The notes under the pieces: generated by a model | The model's input: only the letters and a program-made list of their open reading frames with translations | What the model was told of the DNA's origin: nothing | The model's database searches: none | Position numbers and translations under genes: made by a program | Assembly (NCBI GenBank): GCA_027422505.1 | Contig: JAPQWV010000051.1 | Span: forward strand, 2,695,501-2,759,500 | Direction: 5' to 3' | From: Craterostigma plantagineum | Lineage: Eukaryota > Streptophyta > Magnoliopsida > Lamiales > Linderniaceae | DNA: 64,000 nt | Shown: piece by piece, positions 45,901-56,550 of the stretch | How the letters are laid out: every line of letters begins with the position of its first letter | How positions within the stretch are numbered: position 1 is the stretch's first letter

Positions 45901-47796
45901 TCGAAAGATCGAAAACATCATCGGGCCGGCCTCGCCGCGTGGCTTCGCGCCACGGGCACTGATGACGGAGGAGCTCCACGCCATGAGCTCCGACGAACCT
46001 GCGTCGTTCGTCGAGGCGGAACGCAGCCCCAGCTGGAGGAAGGCGATGATGGAGGAGATGGACTCGATTGAGGACAATTGGACGTGGTCTCTCGCCGACC
46101 TCCCGCCGGGCCGACGGGCGATTGGCTTGAAGTGGGTCTTCAAGGTGAAGAGGGACGAGCACGGGGCGGTGTCCAAGCATAAGGCACGCCTCGTGGTGAA
46201 GGGTTACGCACAGCGGCACGGCATTGACTACGATGAAGTGTTCGCACCGGTGGCGCGGCTGGACTCGGTGCGCCTGATCATCGCCCTCGCGGCGCACGAA
46301 GCATGGGAGGTGCACCACATGGACGTCAAGTCGGCGTTCTTGAACGGAGACCTGGAGGAGGAGGTCTACGTCGAGCAGCCGCCGGGGTTTGTCATCACCG
46401 GCAAGGAGCACAAGGTGCTCAAGCTCCGCAAGGCACTGTACGGGCTGCATCAAGCGCCGCGCACATGGAATGCGAAGCTGGACAGCACGCTGTTGTCGTT
46501 CGGCTTCAGGAAGAGCCCGTCCGAACACGCCATCTACATTAGGCAGAACGACGGCAAGCAGCTGGTGATCGGGGTCTATGTCGATGACCTCGTGATCACC
46601 GGCTCGAACGGCGGCGACATCAAGTCATTCAAAGAGGAGATGGCGGCCGCATTCAAGATGAGTGACCTCGGCCTACTTCACTACTACCTCGGCATTGAAG
46701 TGAAGCAGGGCGCGAGGGGGATCTCGCTGAGCCAGGGTGCCTACGCCGGCAAGATCCTGGAGAAGAGCGGCATGGCAGGGTGTAACCCATGTCACGTACC
46801 CATGGAACCGCGCCTGAAGTTGAGCAAGCTCAGCACAGAGCCGCCGGTCGATGCGACGGCATACAGGAGCGTCGTCGGGAGCTTGAGGTACTTGGTCAAC
46901 ACGCGCCCCGATCTAGCATTTGCGGTCGGCTATGTGAGTCGGTTCCTGGAGGATCCACGCGAGGATCACCTCGCAGCTGTGAAGCGCATCCTGCGCTATG
47001 TGGCTGGGACCCAAGATTGGGGACTCTGGTTCGGCAGGAGGGAAAAGGAGGAGCCTTATCTGACGGGCTTCAGCGATAGTGATTACGCCGGGGATGTTGA
47101 TACAAGTAAAAGCACAACTGGCGTAATTTTCTTCCTCAGCGGCAGCCCGATCACCTGGCAATCTATGAAGCAGAAGGTGGTGGCTCAGTCCAGCTGTGAG
47201 GCAGAGTATATAGCAGCTGCTAACGCTGCTTGTCAAGCATTGTGGCTCGCTCGTATTTTGTCTGAGGTGCAGGGAACAGCAGCAAGAGCGCCAATGTTGA
47301 GGGTGGACAATAAGTCCGCCATTGCTTTGATCAAGAATCCGGTACTCCACGGACAGAGTAAGCACATTCGAGTGAAATACCACTTCATTCGGGAAGCTGC
47401 AGAAGAAGGCTTGATTGGTGTAGAGTTCATCAGAAGTGAGGATCAACTGGGCGACATTCTGACGAAGCCGCTTGGAAGGATCAAGTTTCTTGAACTACGG
47501 GATAAGATCGGCCTAATCGACACCAATGGTGGACACAAGGCTTAGGAGGAGATTGTTAGGAAATAATCCTTGTAATCCCATTTTCCTTTATTAGATTAGG
47601 AAAAGATTAGATTAGGATATGATTGCATTATCTTTTCCTTATTAGCGTAGGCTAAATTAGTCGCCTGATTGTAGGCATTTATTAGTTTCCATGTAAACTT
47701 CTATTTAAGCAGTACAGAGGCTACAGAAACCGTAGTCGATTCAGCTTCACAAAACAAGACCGTGTTCACTGTGTTCGCGTGAGTTTATTTCCAACA
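42963..47796 (+). mobile_element. intact GC-rich Copia element nested in the host Copia, TSD GAAAC
   Basis: 4834 bp flanked by GAAAC (42958-42962 and 47797-47801). The LTRs of 243 bp (42963-43205 and 47554-47796) read identical by eye. PBS CTGGTATCAGAGCG follows the 5' LTR and polypurine tract AGGAGGAGAT precedes the 3' LTR. It encodes one uninterrupted gag-pol ORF. The codon usage is strikingly GC-rich compared with every other gene and element here, while the LTRs are AT-rich. Confidence 0.96.
43238..47545 (+). CDS. Copia Gag-Pol polyprotein, intact, 1435 aa
   Basis: ATG at 43238 lies 32 bp downstream of the LTR. Domains in order: Gag capsid (~aa 40-190, YSDWALMMKVKLKA); zinc knuckle CRNCGKLGHWAREC (~283); protease WVLDSGATNHMSG (~367); GAG-pre-integrase WHDRFGHVNMAALRKL (~505); integrase core (~565-750, with HGDLCGP, RTDRGGEF, QQNGVVERRNG); reverse transcriptase (~940-1180, with HHMDVKSAFLNGD and YVDDLVITGS); RNase H (~1270-1435, SDSDYAGDVDTSKS). 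No stop or frameshift, so it could be active. Third positions are mostly G or C up to about 47060; the RNase H portion and tail are less GC-rich. Long antisense frames inside it are a by-product of the GC bias. Confidence 0.95.
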   Translation: MGDESKKGDTSGAVIVGDGSKKADASGTVIQRVIREVGGGNSYPVLTKTNYSDWALMMKVKLKARTLWNAIEKGTADEQEDMMALDALVSAVPPEMVSTIGSKETAKEAWDAIATMRIGDDRVKKATAQQLRRKFDLASFNDGETVEEFALRLNGMAAHLTTLGEKMEEKEIVAKMLRSLPPRFKQIAIAIKTLLDPSTMTVADLTGRLQEAEEELNGPPASLQHEGKLYLTEEQWDAQRKKREAENHSRGRGANRGGGRRGRGRGRAGESSGPATSNKRAGDECRNCGKLGHWARECWSKPKKAQAQAVHEEEEASLCLAKCSPILSPPAPQSTATSSTSSMAQIEIREEKVFAQLGEEEEEREAETWVLDSGATNHMSGSRTAFSKLDVAVRGTVRFGNDSVARIEGRGTVIFVCKNGELRSFDGVYFIPRLTTNIVSLGQLDEVRYKIEIEDGVMRIRELGGQLLARVTREANRLYLLRIKIAPPMCLAVRGRGDEVAWRWHDRFGHVNMAALRKLAREELVCGLPEIGQVDQLCDACLAGKQKRTPFPGKAEYRAKQRLELVHGDLCGPITPATPSGNMYFLLLVDGLSRYMWVATIPTKDRAAAAIKELQARAEGESGLKLGALRTDRGGEFTSIEFAEYCAGEGIHRQHTAPYSPQQNGVVERRNGMVVATARSMLKAKGLPGWFWGEAVTTAIYILNRCPTKSVDGMTPFEAWHEKKPAVHHLRTFGCIVYVRNTTPHLKKLEDRGCKMIFIGYERGSKAYRAYDPITKRVHVTRDVVFDEGAQWEWDSVQVDGKPNGNDDVFMVEYSIVNQGPSVADGTEEALETTTEEDELTPPASPHGGGGAVPAGSSGAQEVEFASPPSEAGEHLDADHDDDAPLRFRKIENIIGPASPRGFAPRALMTEELHAMSSDEPASFVEAERSPSWRKAMMEEMDSIEDNWTWSLADLPPGRRAIGLKWVFKVKRDEHGAVSKHKARLVVKGYAQRHGIDYDEVFAPVARLDSVRLIIALAAHEAWEVHHMDVKSAFLNGDLEEEVYVEQPPGFVITGKEHKVLKLRKALYGLHQAPRTWNAKLDSTLLSFGFRKSPSEHAIYIRQNDGKQLVIGVYVDDLVITGSNGGDIKSFKEEMAAAFKMSDLGLLHYYLGIEVKQGARGISLSQGAYAGKILEKSGMAGCNPCHVPMEPRLKLSKLSTEPPVDATAYRSVVGSLRYLVNTRPDLAFAVGYVSRFLEDPREDHLAAVKRILRYVAGTQDWGLWFGRREKEEPYLTGFSDSDYAGDVDTSKSTTGVIFFLSGSPITWQSMKQKVVAQSSCEAEYIAAANAACQALWLARILSEVQGTAARAPMLRVDNKSAIALIKNPVLHGQSKHIRVKYHFIREAAEEGLIGVEFIRSEDQLGDILTKPLGRIKFLELRDKIGLIDTNGGHKA

Positions 47797-47801
47797 GAAA
47801 C

Positions 47802-50373
47802 TTGGTCATATGTCTGAACAAGGCATGAAAATTCTTGCGCAAAAGAATCTACTTCCTGGTCTCACGACGGTGACGCTACCATTCTGTGAGCATTGTATTG
47901 TGAGCAAGCAGCATCGCCTGAAGTTCTCCACTTCAAAATCTAGAAGCAAAGAAATTCTAGAATTGATCCACTCTGATGTATGGCAAGCACCGGTTGCATC
48001 CCTGGGAGGAGCCAACTACTTCGTATCATTCATAGACGACTACTCCAAGAGATGCTGGGTGTATCCAATCAAGAAGAAGGACGAAGTGTTTCCTATCTTC
48101 AAAACATACAAGGCGCGAGTTGAACTTGAAACCGGCAGAAAAATCAAGTGTCTCCGGTCAGATAATGGAGGAGAATATATTGGTAAAGAATTCACTGAAT
48201 TCTGCAAAGGTGCGGGCATCAGAAGACAGTTCACCACGGCGTACACTCCACAACAGAATGGAGTGGCAGAGCGGTTGAATAGGACCCTGTTGGAAAGAAC
48301 AAGGGCTATGTTGAGAACTGCGGGCCTGGAAAAGAAATTCTGGGCGGAAGCGGTCTGTACTGCCTGTTATGTGGTGAATCGGGCCCCATCTACTGCTATA
48401 GAGATGCAGACACCGATGGAAATGTGGACTGGTGCACCTGCAGACTATTCAAACCTCCATATATTTGGAAGTTCAACGTACGCGATGTATCACAACCAAG
48501 AAACGACAAAGTTGGATCCAAAGTCCAGGAAATGCAGATTCTTGGGGTACGCTGATGGAGTAAAGGGGTATCGCTTGTGGGATCTAACTGACCACAAAGT
48601 GATTATCAGCAGAGATGTTATCTTTCTGGAAGATAGCGATGAGGAGCAAGTCGAAAATGATAGCAGTTCAAAAGGTGTGACAAAGACTACACCGATGAAA
48701 AGAAAATTGGAGCAATATAATTCTTCTGAAGCTGAACCAGCGCACGAAGAGCTCGACCCAGTCGAATCTGAAGTACCGGAACTCTGGCGGTCATCACGCG
48801 AGCGTAGGCCGCCAAGTTGGCACTCAGATTATGAGATAGAGAGCAATCATGCATACTGTTTTCTAACTGAGGATGGAGAGCCAACCACTTTCCAATAAGC
48901 ACTGAATAATCCAGATGCGAGTCAGTGGATTTCAGCAATGCAAGAGGAAATGGAAGCTCTATATAAAAATAAGACATGGGAGTTGGTGCCATTGCCGCAA
49001 GGAAGGAAACCCATTGGCAACAAATGGGTGTACAAAATCAAGCGGAATGGTGATGACCAGGTAGAGCGATACCGTGCTAGACTGGTTGTAAAGGGATATG
49101 CTCAGAAAGAAGGGATTGACTTCAACGAAATTTTCTCACCGGTGGTACGACTTACAACAGTCAGGGTGGTCTTGTCAATGTGTGCTATATTCGACTTGCA
49201 TCTTGAGCAGCTGGACGTGAAGACGGCCTTTCTCCATGGCGACTTGGATGAAGAAATATATATGCTTCAACCAGAAGGCTTCGAGGAAAACGGAAAAGAA
49301 GATTTGGTTTGCAAATTGATCAAATCTCTTTACGGGCTCAAACAAGCACCTCGATGCTGGTATAAGAGATTTGACTCCTTCATAATGAGTCTTGGCTACA
49401 ACAGGCTATATTCAGATCCTTGTGCATATTTCAAGAGATTTGGCGATGACGATTTCATCATGTTGCTGTTGTACGTCGACGATATGCTGGTGGCAGGACC
49501 CAACAAAGGTCGTATCGCCGACTTAAAGACTCAACTGGCTAGTGAATTCGAAATGAAGGACTTAGGACCAGCAAACAAAATCCTTGGTGTGCAAATATCT
49601 CGAGACAGAAGCAAGCGGAAGATTTGGCTTTCCCAAAAGAATTATTTGAAGAAAATTCTGCGAAGGTTCAACATGCAAGATAGTAAGCCAATATCTACCC
49701 TCTTGCTGCTAATTTCAAGCTATCATCCGAGATGTGTCCTGCTGATGAAGACGAGAGGATAGAGATGTCTCGACTGCCATATGCATCGGCGGTAGGAAGT
49801 CTAATGTTCGCAATGATCTGTACCAGACCAGACATTGCCCATGCAGTGGGAGTTGTTAGCCGGTACATGTCCAACCCTGGCCGGGAGCACTGGAGTGCTG
49901 TGAAGAGGATTCTCAGATACATCAAGGATTATGCAGGTGAACTTGATAAAAGCAGATCCACAACCGGATATGTGTTTAATCTTGCTGGCGGTGCTGTAAG
50001 CTGGGTTTCAAAACTGCAGTCCATTGTTGTAACGTCAACAACGGAAGCAGAATATATCGCAACTACGCAAGCCAGTAAAGAGGCAATATGGTTGAAGATG
50101 TTGCTGGAAGAACTCGGCCACAAACAGGAGAATATTATTATCTATTGTGATAGCCAGAGTGCGTTGCATCTTGCAAGGAATCCAGCATATCATTCAAGAA
50201 CCAAACACATCCGGGTCCAATACCACTTTGTTCGTGAACAAGTGGAAGAGGGGACTGTGGACATGCAAAAAGTTCACACTGCGGATAATCTGGCAGACTA
50301 CATGACCAAAGCAATTCATGTGGACAAGTTTATATGGTGTCGTTCCTCATGTGGATTGACAGAATCTAAGTAA
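47802..50373 (+). pseudogene. host Copia integrase-RT-RNase H (broken)
   Basis: It resumes the frame cut at 42962 with LGHMSEQGMKIL. Integrase: HSDVWQAP, RSDNGGEYIG, PQQNGVAERLNRT. A TAA at 48896-48898 separates it from RT (ARLVVKGYAQKEGIDFNEIF, YVDDMLVAGP). A frame break lies near 49700-49730. RNase H (49732-50373) reads directly from LRYI to KDYAGELDKSRSTTG, so about 25 residues with the first catalytic Asp region are missing. It ends at TAA 50371-50373, before the polypurine tract. Confidence 0.88.
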
Positions 50374-50444
50374 CATGCAAAGGTGAGCTAGAAGAATGGT
50401 GTGAAGATCTGATTGGGCATCAATCAAATCTTCAAGTGGGAGAT

Positions 50445-50860
50445 TGATGGGAGTGGGTTGGTGCAACAACCAATCCACCCACCCACTCTACTATTATAAT
50501 AATATTTAATTATATTATTATTATATATGTATTAGAGGGGGGTTTTGCCTATAAATAGGCTTGATCCCTCATTATAGATCTCACACCAAAAACACCAAAG
50601 AAAGAAAAGAAGAGTGAGGGAGAAAGAAAAGAAAAAATAGAGGGTTTGTTCGGTATTTGCTCCAACTATAAAGAGAGATAGTATGTGTTTTCTCCTTTAT
50701 AGATTGAGAGTTTGTAACCCCTGTTTTTACCCAGTAATAAATTTCTACCTCGCCCGTGGTTTTTTACCCCAAGTTGAAAAGGGGTTTTCCACGTAAATTC
50801 CCATGTTCCATTTATCCTCACAGTCATTTCCAATTTCGTTACGCTGTCCATTTCGCAACA
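50445..50860 (+). repeat. 3' LTR of the host Copia (TATA box present)
   Basis: 416 bp; contains TATAAATA at 50550-50557, absent from the 5' LTR. Ends CGCAACA, followed by the ATATA duplication. Confidence 0.9.
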
Positions 50861-50902
50861 ATATATATATATATTATTATCATCACAATTAGTGAGCGTA
50901 TA

Positions 50903-51461
50903 ATGGACGGCGGCGATACAGCTAGCCGCATGAAGGTGGGCCCCGTCGGAAGTAGCTACGGTGACGTTTGGGACTTCAAAGGCCACTACAAAATTGTCCG
51001 TATATTAATTTCGCATGGCGACAGAATCAATTCTATACGATTACGATATTTCCCCGACGAGTTAATAATAATACTAACTGTAAGATACTCACTGAGAAGG
51101 TTGGCTCAGATGTTGGAGTGAAGTTTACTATTTACCATAGTAAGTCTATTTTATTTAATACAATTATATATTTTTCTGTGATTTAAAGCTCGGTCTTTTA
51201 AAAATATATTATATCAGGTAAAGATCGATTATCCAGAAGAGTACATAACTTCGATCACTTGCCACAAGTTTCCGACCAAACATACATGCTCGATTAAATT
51301 TGTGACGAACATTAGAGAGTATGGCCCCTTTGGCCGATTCTCAAACGGTGAAGACGGAGAGTTCAACATTGATTTCGGAGATTGTCAGTTTCGTGGCTTC
51401 CATGGCCGTGGTGATGCTTCGGTTGGTCTCATGTCCATTGGAGATTATCTCAATGTAGTTG
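50903..51461 (+). pseudogene. second jacalin-like lectin copy, frameshifted and truncated by a Copia LTR
   Basis: Exon 1 starts at ATG 50903 (MKVGPVGSSYGDVWDFKGHY). It loses frame near 51065-51080, where a TAATAATAATA run precedes CKILTEKVGSDVGVKFTI in another frame. Exon 2 from 51218 has YPEEYITSITCHKFPTKHT and FRGFHGRGDASVGLMSIGDYL, homologous to 39723-40028. The frame then runs directly into the LTR starting at 51462, losing the last ~10 residues. It is a tandem duplicate of the lectin at 39438. Confidence 0.82.
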
Positions 51462-51983
51462 TGTTAGGATATGCGGAAATTCCCGATTATTATTTGCCCG
51501 AATAATGACGATAATAAATAATAGAGACGAAAAATAAATTTGGACAGTGACACGAGATTTACGTGGTTCGGTCAGAATGACCTACGTCCATGGGCCGGAG
51601 GGTAGAACTTCTTTATTATGTGGAGATATTACAGACACGTACACTGACGTGGTACAAAAGCAACTACAACAATATAAGGAGTAGGCTACACAATTAAATA
51701 ACCGGAGTTGAAGATTTTTGGCTTGTGGTGTTGTCTTGATTCCTTCGATCTAAGCTCCTATTTATAGGGAAAGATAGTTATGTGAATCCACCTTGTGAAC
51801 AATTAGAAAATCAATTAGCCATCTTTTGACTTGAATAATTAGGTAGCCGATATAATGAGAAGATGAGTTTCTCCTTTGATTTGCAAATACCCACGTGAAG
51901 ATCCAAACGGATAGCAAAGAGACAAAAGACTTTTCAAAAGTGTCCCATCTTGTTCAAACCCACGGATCAAGTTCAAACCAACA
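51462..51983 (-). repeat. LTR1 of the tandem Copia
   Basis: 522 bp; forward ends TGTTAGGATATGCGG and AACCAACA. Carries a minus-strand TATAAATAGG near 51770. It differs from LTR2 and LTR3 at several positions in the first 80 bp, where LTR2 and LTR3 differ by only one. Confidence 0.88.
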
Positions 51984-52069
51984 AATCTCCACCTTGAACT
52001 TGATTCCAAAAATCATTCCACCTTAATTTAGAATACTTCTGTCTCCCTCCGACCTTAGCCCCTGGCAGG

Positions 52070-55000
52070 CTACTTCACCATTTCTGAAACACCAATCAAG
52101 TCCAAGCACTGTTTGAACTTGGAAACTGGAAGAGCCTTCGTAAACATGTCCGCAGGATTGTCCTTCATGTTGATCTTCTTGATAAACACCTTCTTATCTG
52201 CAATGATCTCACGAATAAAATGATACTTGACATCAATATACTTAGTCCTTTCGTGATACATCTGATCCTTAGTCAAATGAATCGCACTTTGACTATCACA
52301 GAAAATAGTAATAATTCCCTGATTCTGAGTTAATTCCCTGAATAATCCTGTCAACCATAATGCTTCCTTGATCGCACCAGTAATCGCCATGTATTCTGCT
52401 TCAGTAGTAGATAACGCCACTACGTGCTGTAGAGTAGCTTTCCAGCTAACTGCACAACCAACCATACAAAACACATAACCAGTAAGAGATCGTCGTTTAT
52501 CGAGATCACCTGCGTAGTCAGAATCGATGAAGCCAACGAGAGTATCACTGTTTCTGCCAAACTCCAGACAAAAGCTTAGAGTACCCTTCAAGTATCTGAG
52601 AATCCACTTCACTGCTTGTCAGTGCTCTTTCCGTGGATTAACCATATACCCACTAACAACACTAACAGCCTGTGAAATATCAGGACGTGTACATACCATT
52701 GCATACATAATACTGCCGACTGCACTCGAGTAGGGAACTCGATCCATGTACGCTTCTTCCTCATCTGATGATGGTGACTGAGCAGCGCTTAGCCTAAAAT
52801 GGCTAGCAAGGGGAGTGCTGACTGATTTGGCATCGCTCATGCCTAATCTCTCCAAAACCTTTCTAAGGTAACTTTCCTGGATCAGGTATAACTTTCTAAG
52901 ATATAACGTCTAATATCCACACCAAGAACTTCTTAGCTGCTCCTAAATCATTCATTTCAAATTCACCATTCAAGAAGGCCTTCAACTGGTGAATTCAAGA
53001 TTCTTAGCCGCAATGAGCATGTCATCAACATATAGCAATAGATAAATGAACGAACTGTCATTTAACTTTCGGAAGTAAACACAACTATCATACTTGCTCC
53101 TGGAGAAACCATGACCCAACATGAAAGAATCAAAATGTTTGTACCACTGTCTTGGAGACTGCTTTAATCCGTATAAGGATTTCTTCAGTAGACAAACTTG
53201 ATCTTCTTTGCCTTCAACTATGAAGCCTTCAAGTTACTTCATATAAATCTGTTAATATAAATCGCCATGTAAGAACGCCGTCTTGACCTCAAACTGTTCT
53301 AACTCCAAATCATACATGGCAACGAATGCAAGTAATACACGAATAGAGCTATGTAACGACTGGTGAGAATACGTAATTAAAATCAACACCTTGTACCTGA
53401 CTATAGCCTTTCGCGACTAATCGTGCCTTATACCTTGCATCGTCAGAACCAGATAAACCTCTTTTTTCTTGAAGACCCACTTACATCCGACTATTTTTTT
53501 TTTCTTGGGCGGCGGCACAAGAATCCACGTACCGTTCTTGTGCAGAGACTCCATTTCTTCATTCATCGCTACCAACCACATATAAGAATTATCATCGCTT
53601 ATTGCATCCGAATAGGTAGAAGGTTCGCCGCCTCCACCTGTTTCTTGCGCCACTGATAAAGCGTACGAAACTAAATTTACGTACCGCTGTGCTAGTCGAA
53701 TCTCTCGTCTCTCCCTATCTTTGGCTATTGAATATTCCTGCTCGGTGCTTTCATCTTCAACAGGATCTTCACGTTCTACCTCATCCTCTTGATCTGTTGA
53801 ACTCGTAGCAGGGTCATCTGAAGGATCTTTGTTGATCTCGAGCTCCACCTCGCTGTGTACGCTGTACTTCTTTTCTTGATTAGAAGGATTAGTAGACTCT
53901 TTGAGGGATGTAACATAGAAGACTCGTCAAATATAACATCTCTGCTAATTATAAATTTGGGTGATTTGGGATCAGGATTATATAGTCTATATCCTTTCAC
54001 CCCTGAAGCGTAATCGAGAAAAATACACTTTTTAGCTCTAGGCTCTAACTTTCCCTCGTTTACGTGCATATAAGCAAGACACCCAAATACTCTTAAGTTG
54101 GAATAATCAGCAGTACCTGACCATACTTCCTCAGAAGTCTTGAAATTGATCGGTGAACACGGTGAACGGTTGACAATATAACATGCTGCGGCGATAGCTT
54201 CAGCCCAAAAATCATTTGTCAACCCAGCGTTGGAGATCATACATCGAGCTCTCTCTAAAAGCATTCAGTTCATGCGCTCGGCAACACCATTTTGTTGAGG
54301 CGTCATTCGAACAGTGTGATGTCGAGGAATACCTTCATTCTTGCAGAATTCGTTGAACTCGCTTTCACAAAATTCTAAGCCATTATTTGTCCGCAACCGC
54401 TTGATCTGTTTTCCTGTCTGCTTTTCAATCAAAACTTTCCATTGTTTAAATGTTAGGAAAAACATTACTTTTCTGTTTAAGAAAATAGGCCCAGACTTTC
54501 CTTGAAAAATCATTGATGAATGTCAACATATATCTTGCACCACCTTTGGACGGAACACGAGAAGGACCCCATACACCAGAATGAATATAGTCCAAAGTAC
54601 CTTTCGTCCTGTGGACTGCTGGAGAATTGAAGCTGACTCGTTTCTGCTTCCCAAAAATACAATGTTCGCGAAAGTCCATCTTACCAGTACTTTGACCGCA
54701 AAGTAGGCCCCGCTTGCTTAAAATCTTCAAGCCTTTTTCTCCCATGTGTCCAAGTCGCATATGCCATAATCTCGTGGTATCAACCTCCGGGGATGTCGAA
54801 ACTGCAGCGGAACCTGTAACAGTAGTTCCCTGCAAAATATATAAATTTCCAGACCTGCAAACTTTCATCACGACAACGGCACCTCTGGCAATCTTTAAAA
54901 CTCCGCCTTCACCTGAGAACCTGCACCCTTGAGATTCAAGTGTGCCTAAAGAGACAAGATTTCTCTTCATATTTGGAACATGTCTGACTTCTGTAAGCGT

Positions 55001-56025
55001 TCGGATGACTCCATCGAACATCTTGATATGAACTTTGCCTTTACCAACAACTTTACACGGAGCATCATTTTCCATTTAAACATATCCACCATCAAAATCT
55101 TCATATGTGGAAAAACAATCCCGACTCCGACTTATGTGGTAAGAACAACCCGAATCTAAGATCCACTCATTATCAGACCTAACAATATTTGCAGTTGCTA
55201 CAAAAATAGTTCCATCGCTCTCATCAGCAGCTAAACTAGCTTCGGCGGGTTTATTAAATTGCTGATTATTTTTCTCCTTATTTTTTAATTTAATACAATC
55301 AGCTTTAATGTGTCCTTTTTTCTTGCAAAAATTACAAACTTTATTTATGTACCTGGATTTCGACCTTTCTTTAGATCTACTACTTTCAGCGTCTCTATGT
55401 TCTGGTCTTCCCCGTGCAAACAGACCTTCTGCCTGGCTACCACTTGTTTCTCCCGTAATATCCTTGTCTATCTGTTCTTTCGATTTTAATGCAGATTTGA
55501 CACTAGAATATGATATTGTGTCTTTTCCGTATATAATCGTGTCACGAAAATGTTTTAAAGACGAGGGAAGGGAACACAACAATATTATGGCCTGATCTTC
55601 GTCCGTCACTTTAACTTCTACGTTCGCCAAATCAATAATAATAGAATCGAATTTATCGAGATGCGAAAGAATAGAAGTACCTTCCGTCATTTTCATACTG
55701 TATAGCTTCTGCTTTAAATAAAGCCGGTTCTCCTTAGTCTTCTTCATGTATATAGCTTTTAACACATCCCACATATCCATAGCTATCGTCTCCGTGGCAA
55801 CTTCTTGTAAAACCTCGTAAGAGAGATTTAATATAATAGCCGATCTGACTTTCTTGTCCAATTCATTAAATTGATCGTCCTTCATTTCGGTTGGTTTCTT
55901 CTTTGCGCCTTCAAGCGCCACCTCGCAACCAGTCTTGAATGAGTATGGTCTCCATCTTGAGACTCCACATTGCAAATGGCATTTCTGTTGAACTTTTCAA
56001 TTGACATTTTTGTTATCGTCATGGT
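52070..56025 (-). pseudogene. tandem Copia gag-pol, copy 1
   Basis: Minus-strand order: Gag (from about 56025, frame shifted near the start; clear from CEVALEGAKKKPTEMKDDQF), zinc knuckle CNFCKKKGHIKADC, protease WILDSGCSYHISRS, in-frame TAA after DFDGGYV, GAG-pre-integrase LWHMRLGHMGEKG, integrase (HSGVWGPSRVP; RTNNGLEF; MTPQQNGVAERMN) with frame breaks near 54460 and 54265, an acidic linker, RT heavily broken (53420-52860), RNase H 52612-52070 (IDSDYAGDLDKRRSLTGYVF) intact. Several integrase and RT catalytic positions are lost or out of frame. Confidence 0.88.
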
Positions 56026-56550
56026 GGCTAAAAAATAAACCGGGTTGGCTCTGATACCAATTTGTTAGGATATGCGGAAATTTCCGATTATTATTTGCCC
56101 GGAAAATGACGATAATAAATAATAGAGACGAAAATAAATTTGGACAGTGACACGAAATTTACGTGGTTCGGTCAGAATGACCTACGTCCACGGGCCGGAG
56201 GGTAGAACTTCTTTATTATGTAGAGATATTACAGACACGTACACTGACGTGGTACAAAAGCAACTACAACAATATAAGGAGTAGACTACACAATGAAATA
56301 ACCGGAGTTGAAGGTTTTTGGCTATGGTGTTGTCTTGATTCCTTCTGTTGGTTTACAAACTCTGTCCCACACCGACTAAGTAAAGGGAAAGTGAGTTGAT
56401 TTATAAGCTTGTGGGTTCACTCCCTCTATTGCCAATTGGTTTTAGAGAGGACCCCCACAAGCCTATACGGGCCTAGGTTTGGGCTAGAATTGGGCCCGAA
56501 AAAATCCCTACATGGTGCGGTGAGCGTGGATCGAGGCGATCTTCAGAGGA

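Larger units (their letters stand above)
40916..50860 (+). mobile_element. Copia LTR retrotransposon (Tork-like), decayed, hosting a second Copia
   Basis: LTR 40916-41315, PBS TGGTATCAGAGCC at 41319, gag, protease, integrase, RT, RNase H, polypurine tract AGTGGGAGAT, LTR 50445-50860. It is flanked by ATATA (40911-40915 and 50861-50865) in a TA microsatellite. A 4834-bp Copia is inserted at 42962. After removing it, the reading frames run gag-protease-integrase-RT-RNase H with several disruptions: a frame break near 42290-42360, TAA at 48896, a frame break near 49700, and an internal RNase H deletion. Confidence 0.93.

Noticed and set aside
43387..46528. Long minus-strand frames (326, 260 and 230 aa) within the GC-rich Copia
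   Set aside because: Antisense shadows caused by the strong GC bias of the sense gag-pol frame; no recognisable domain.
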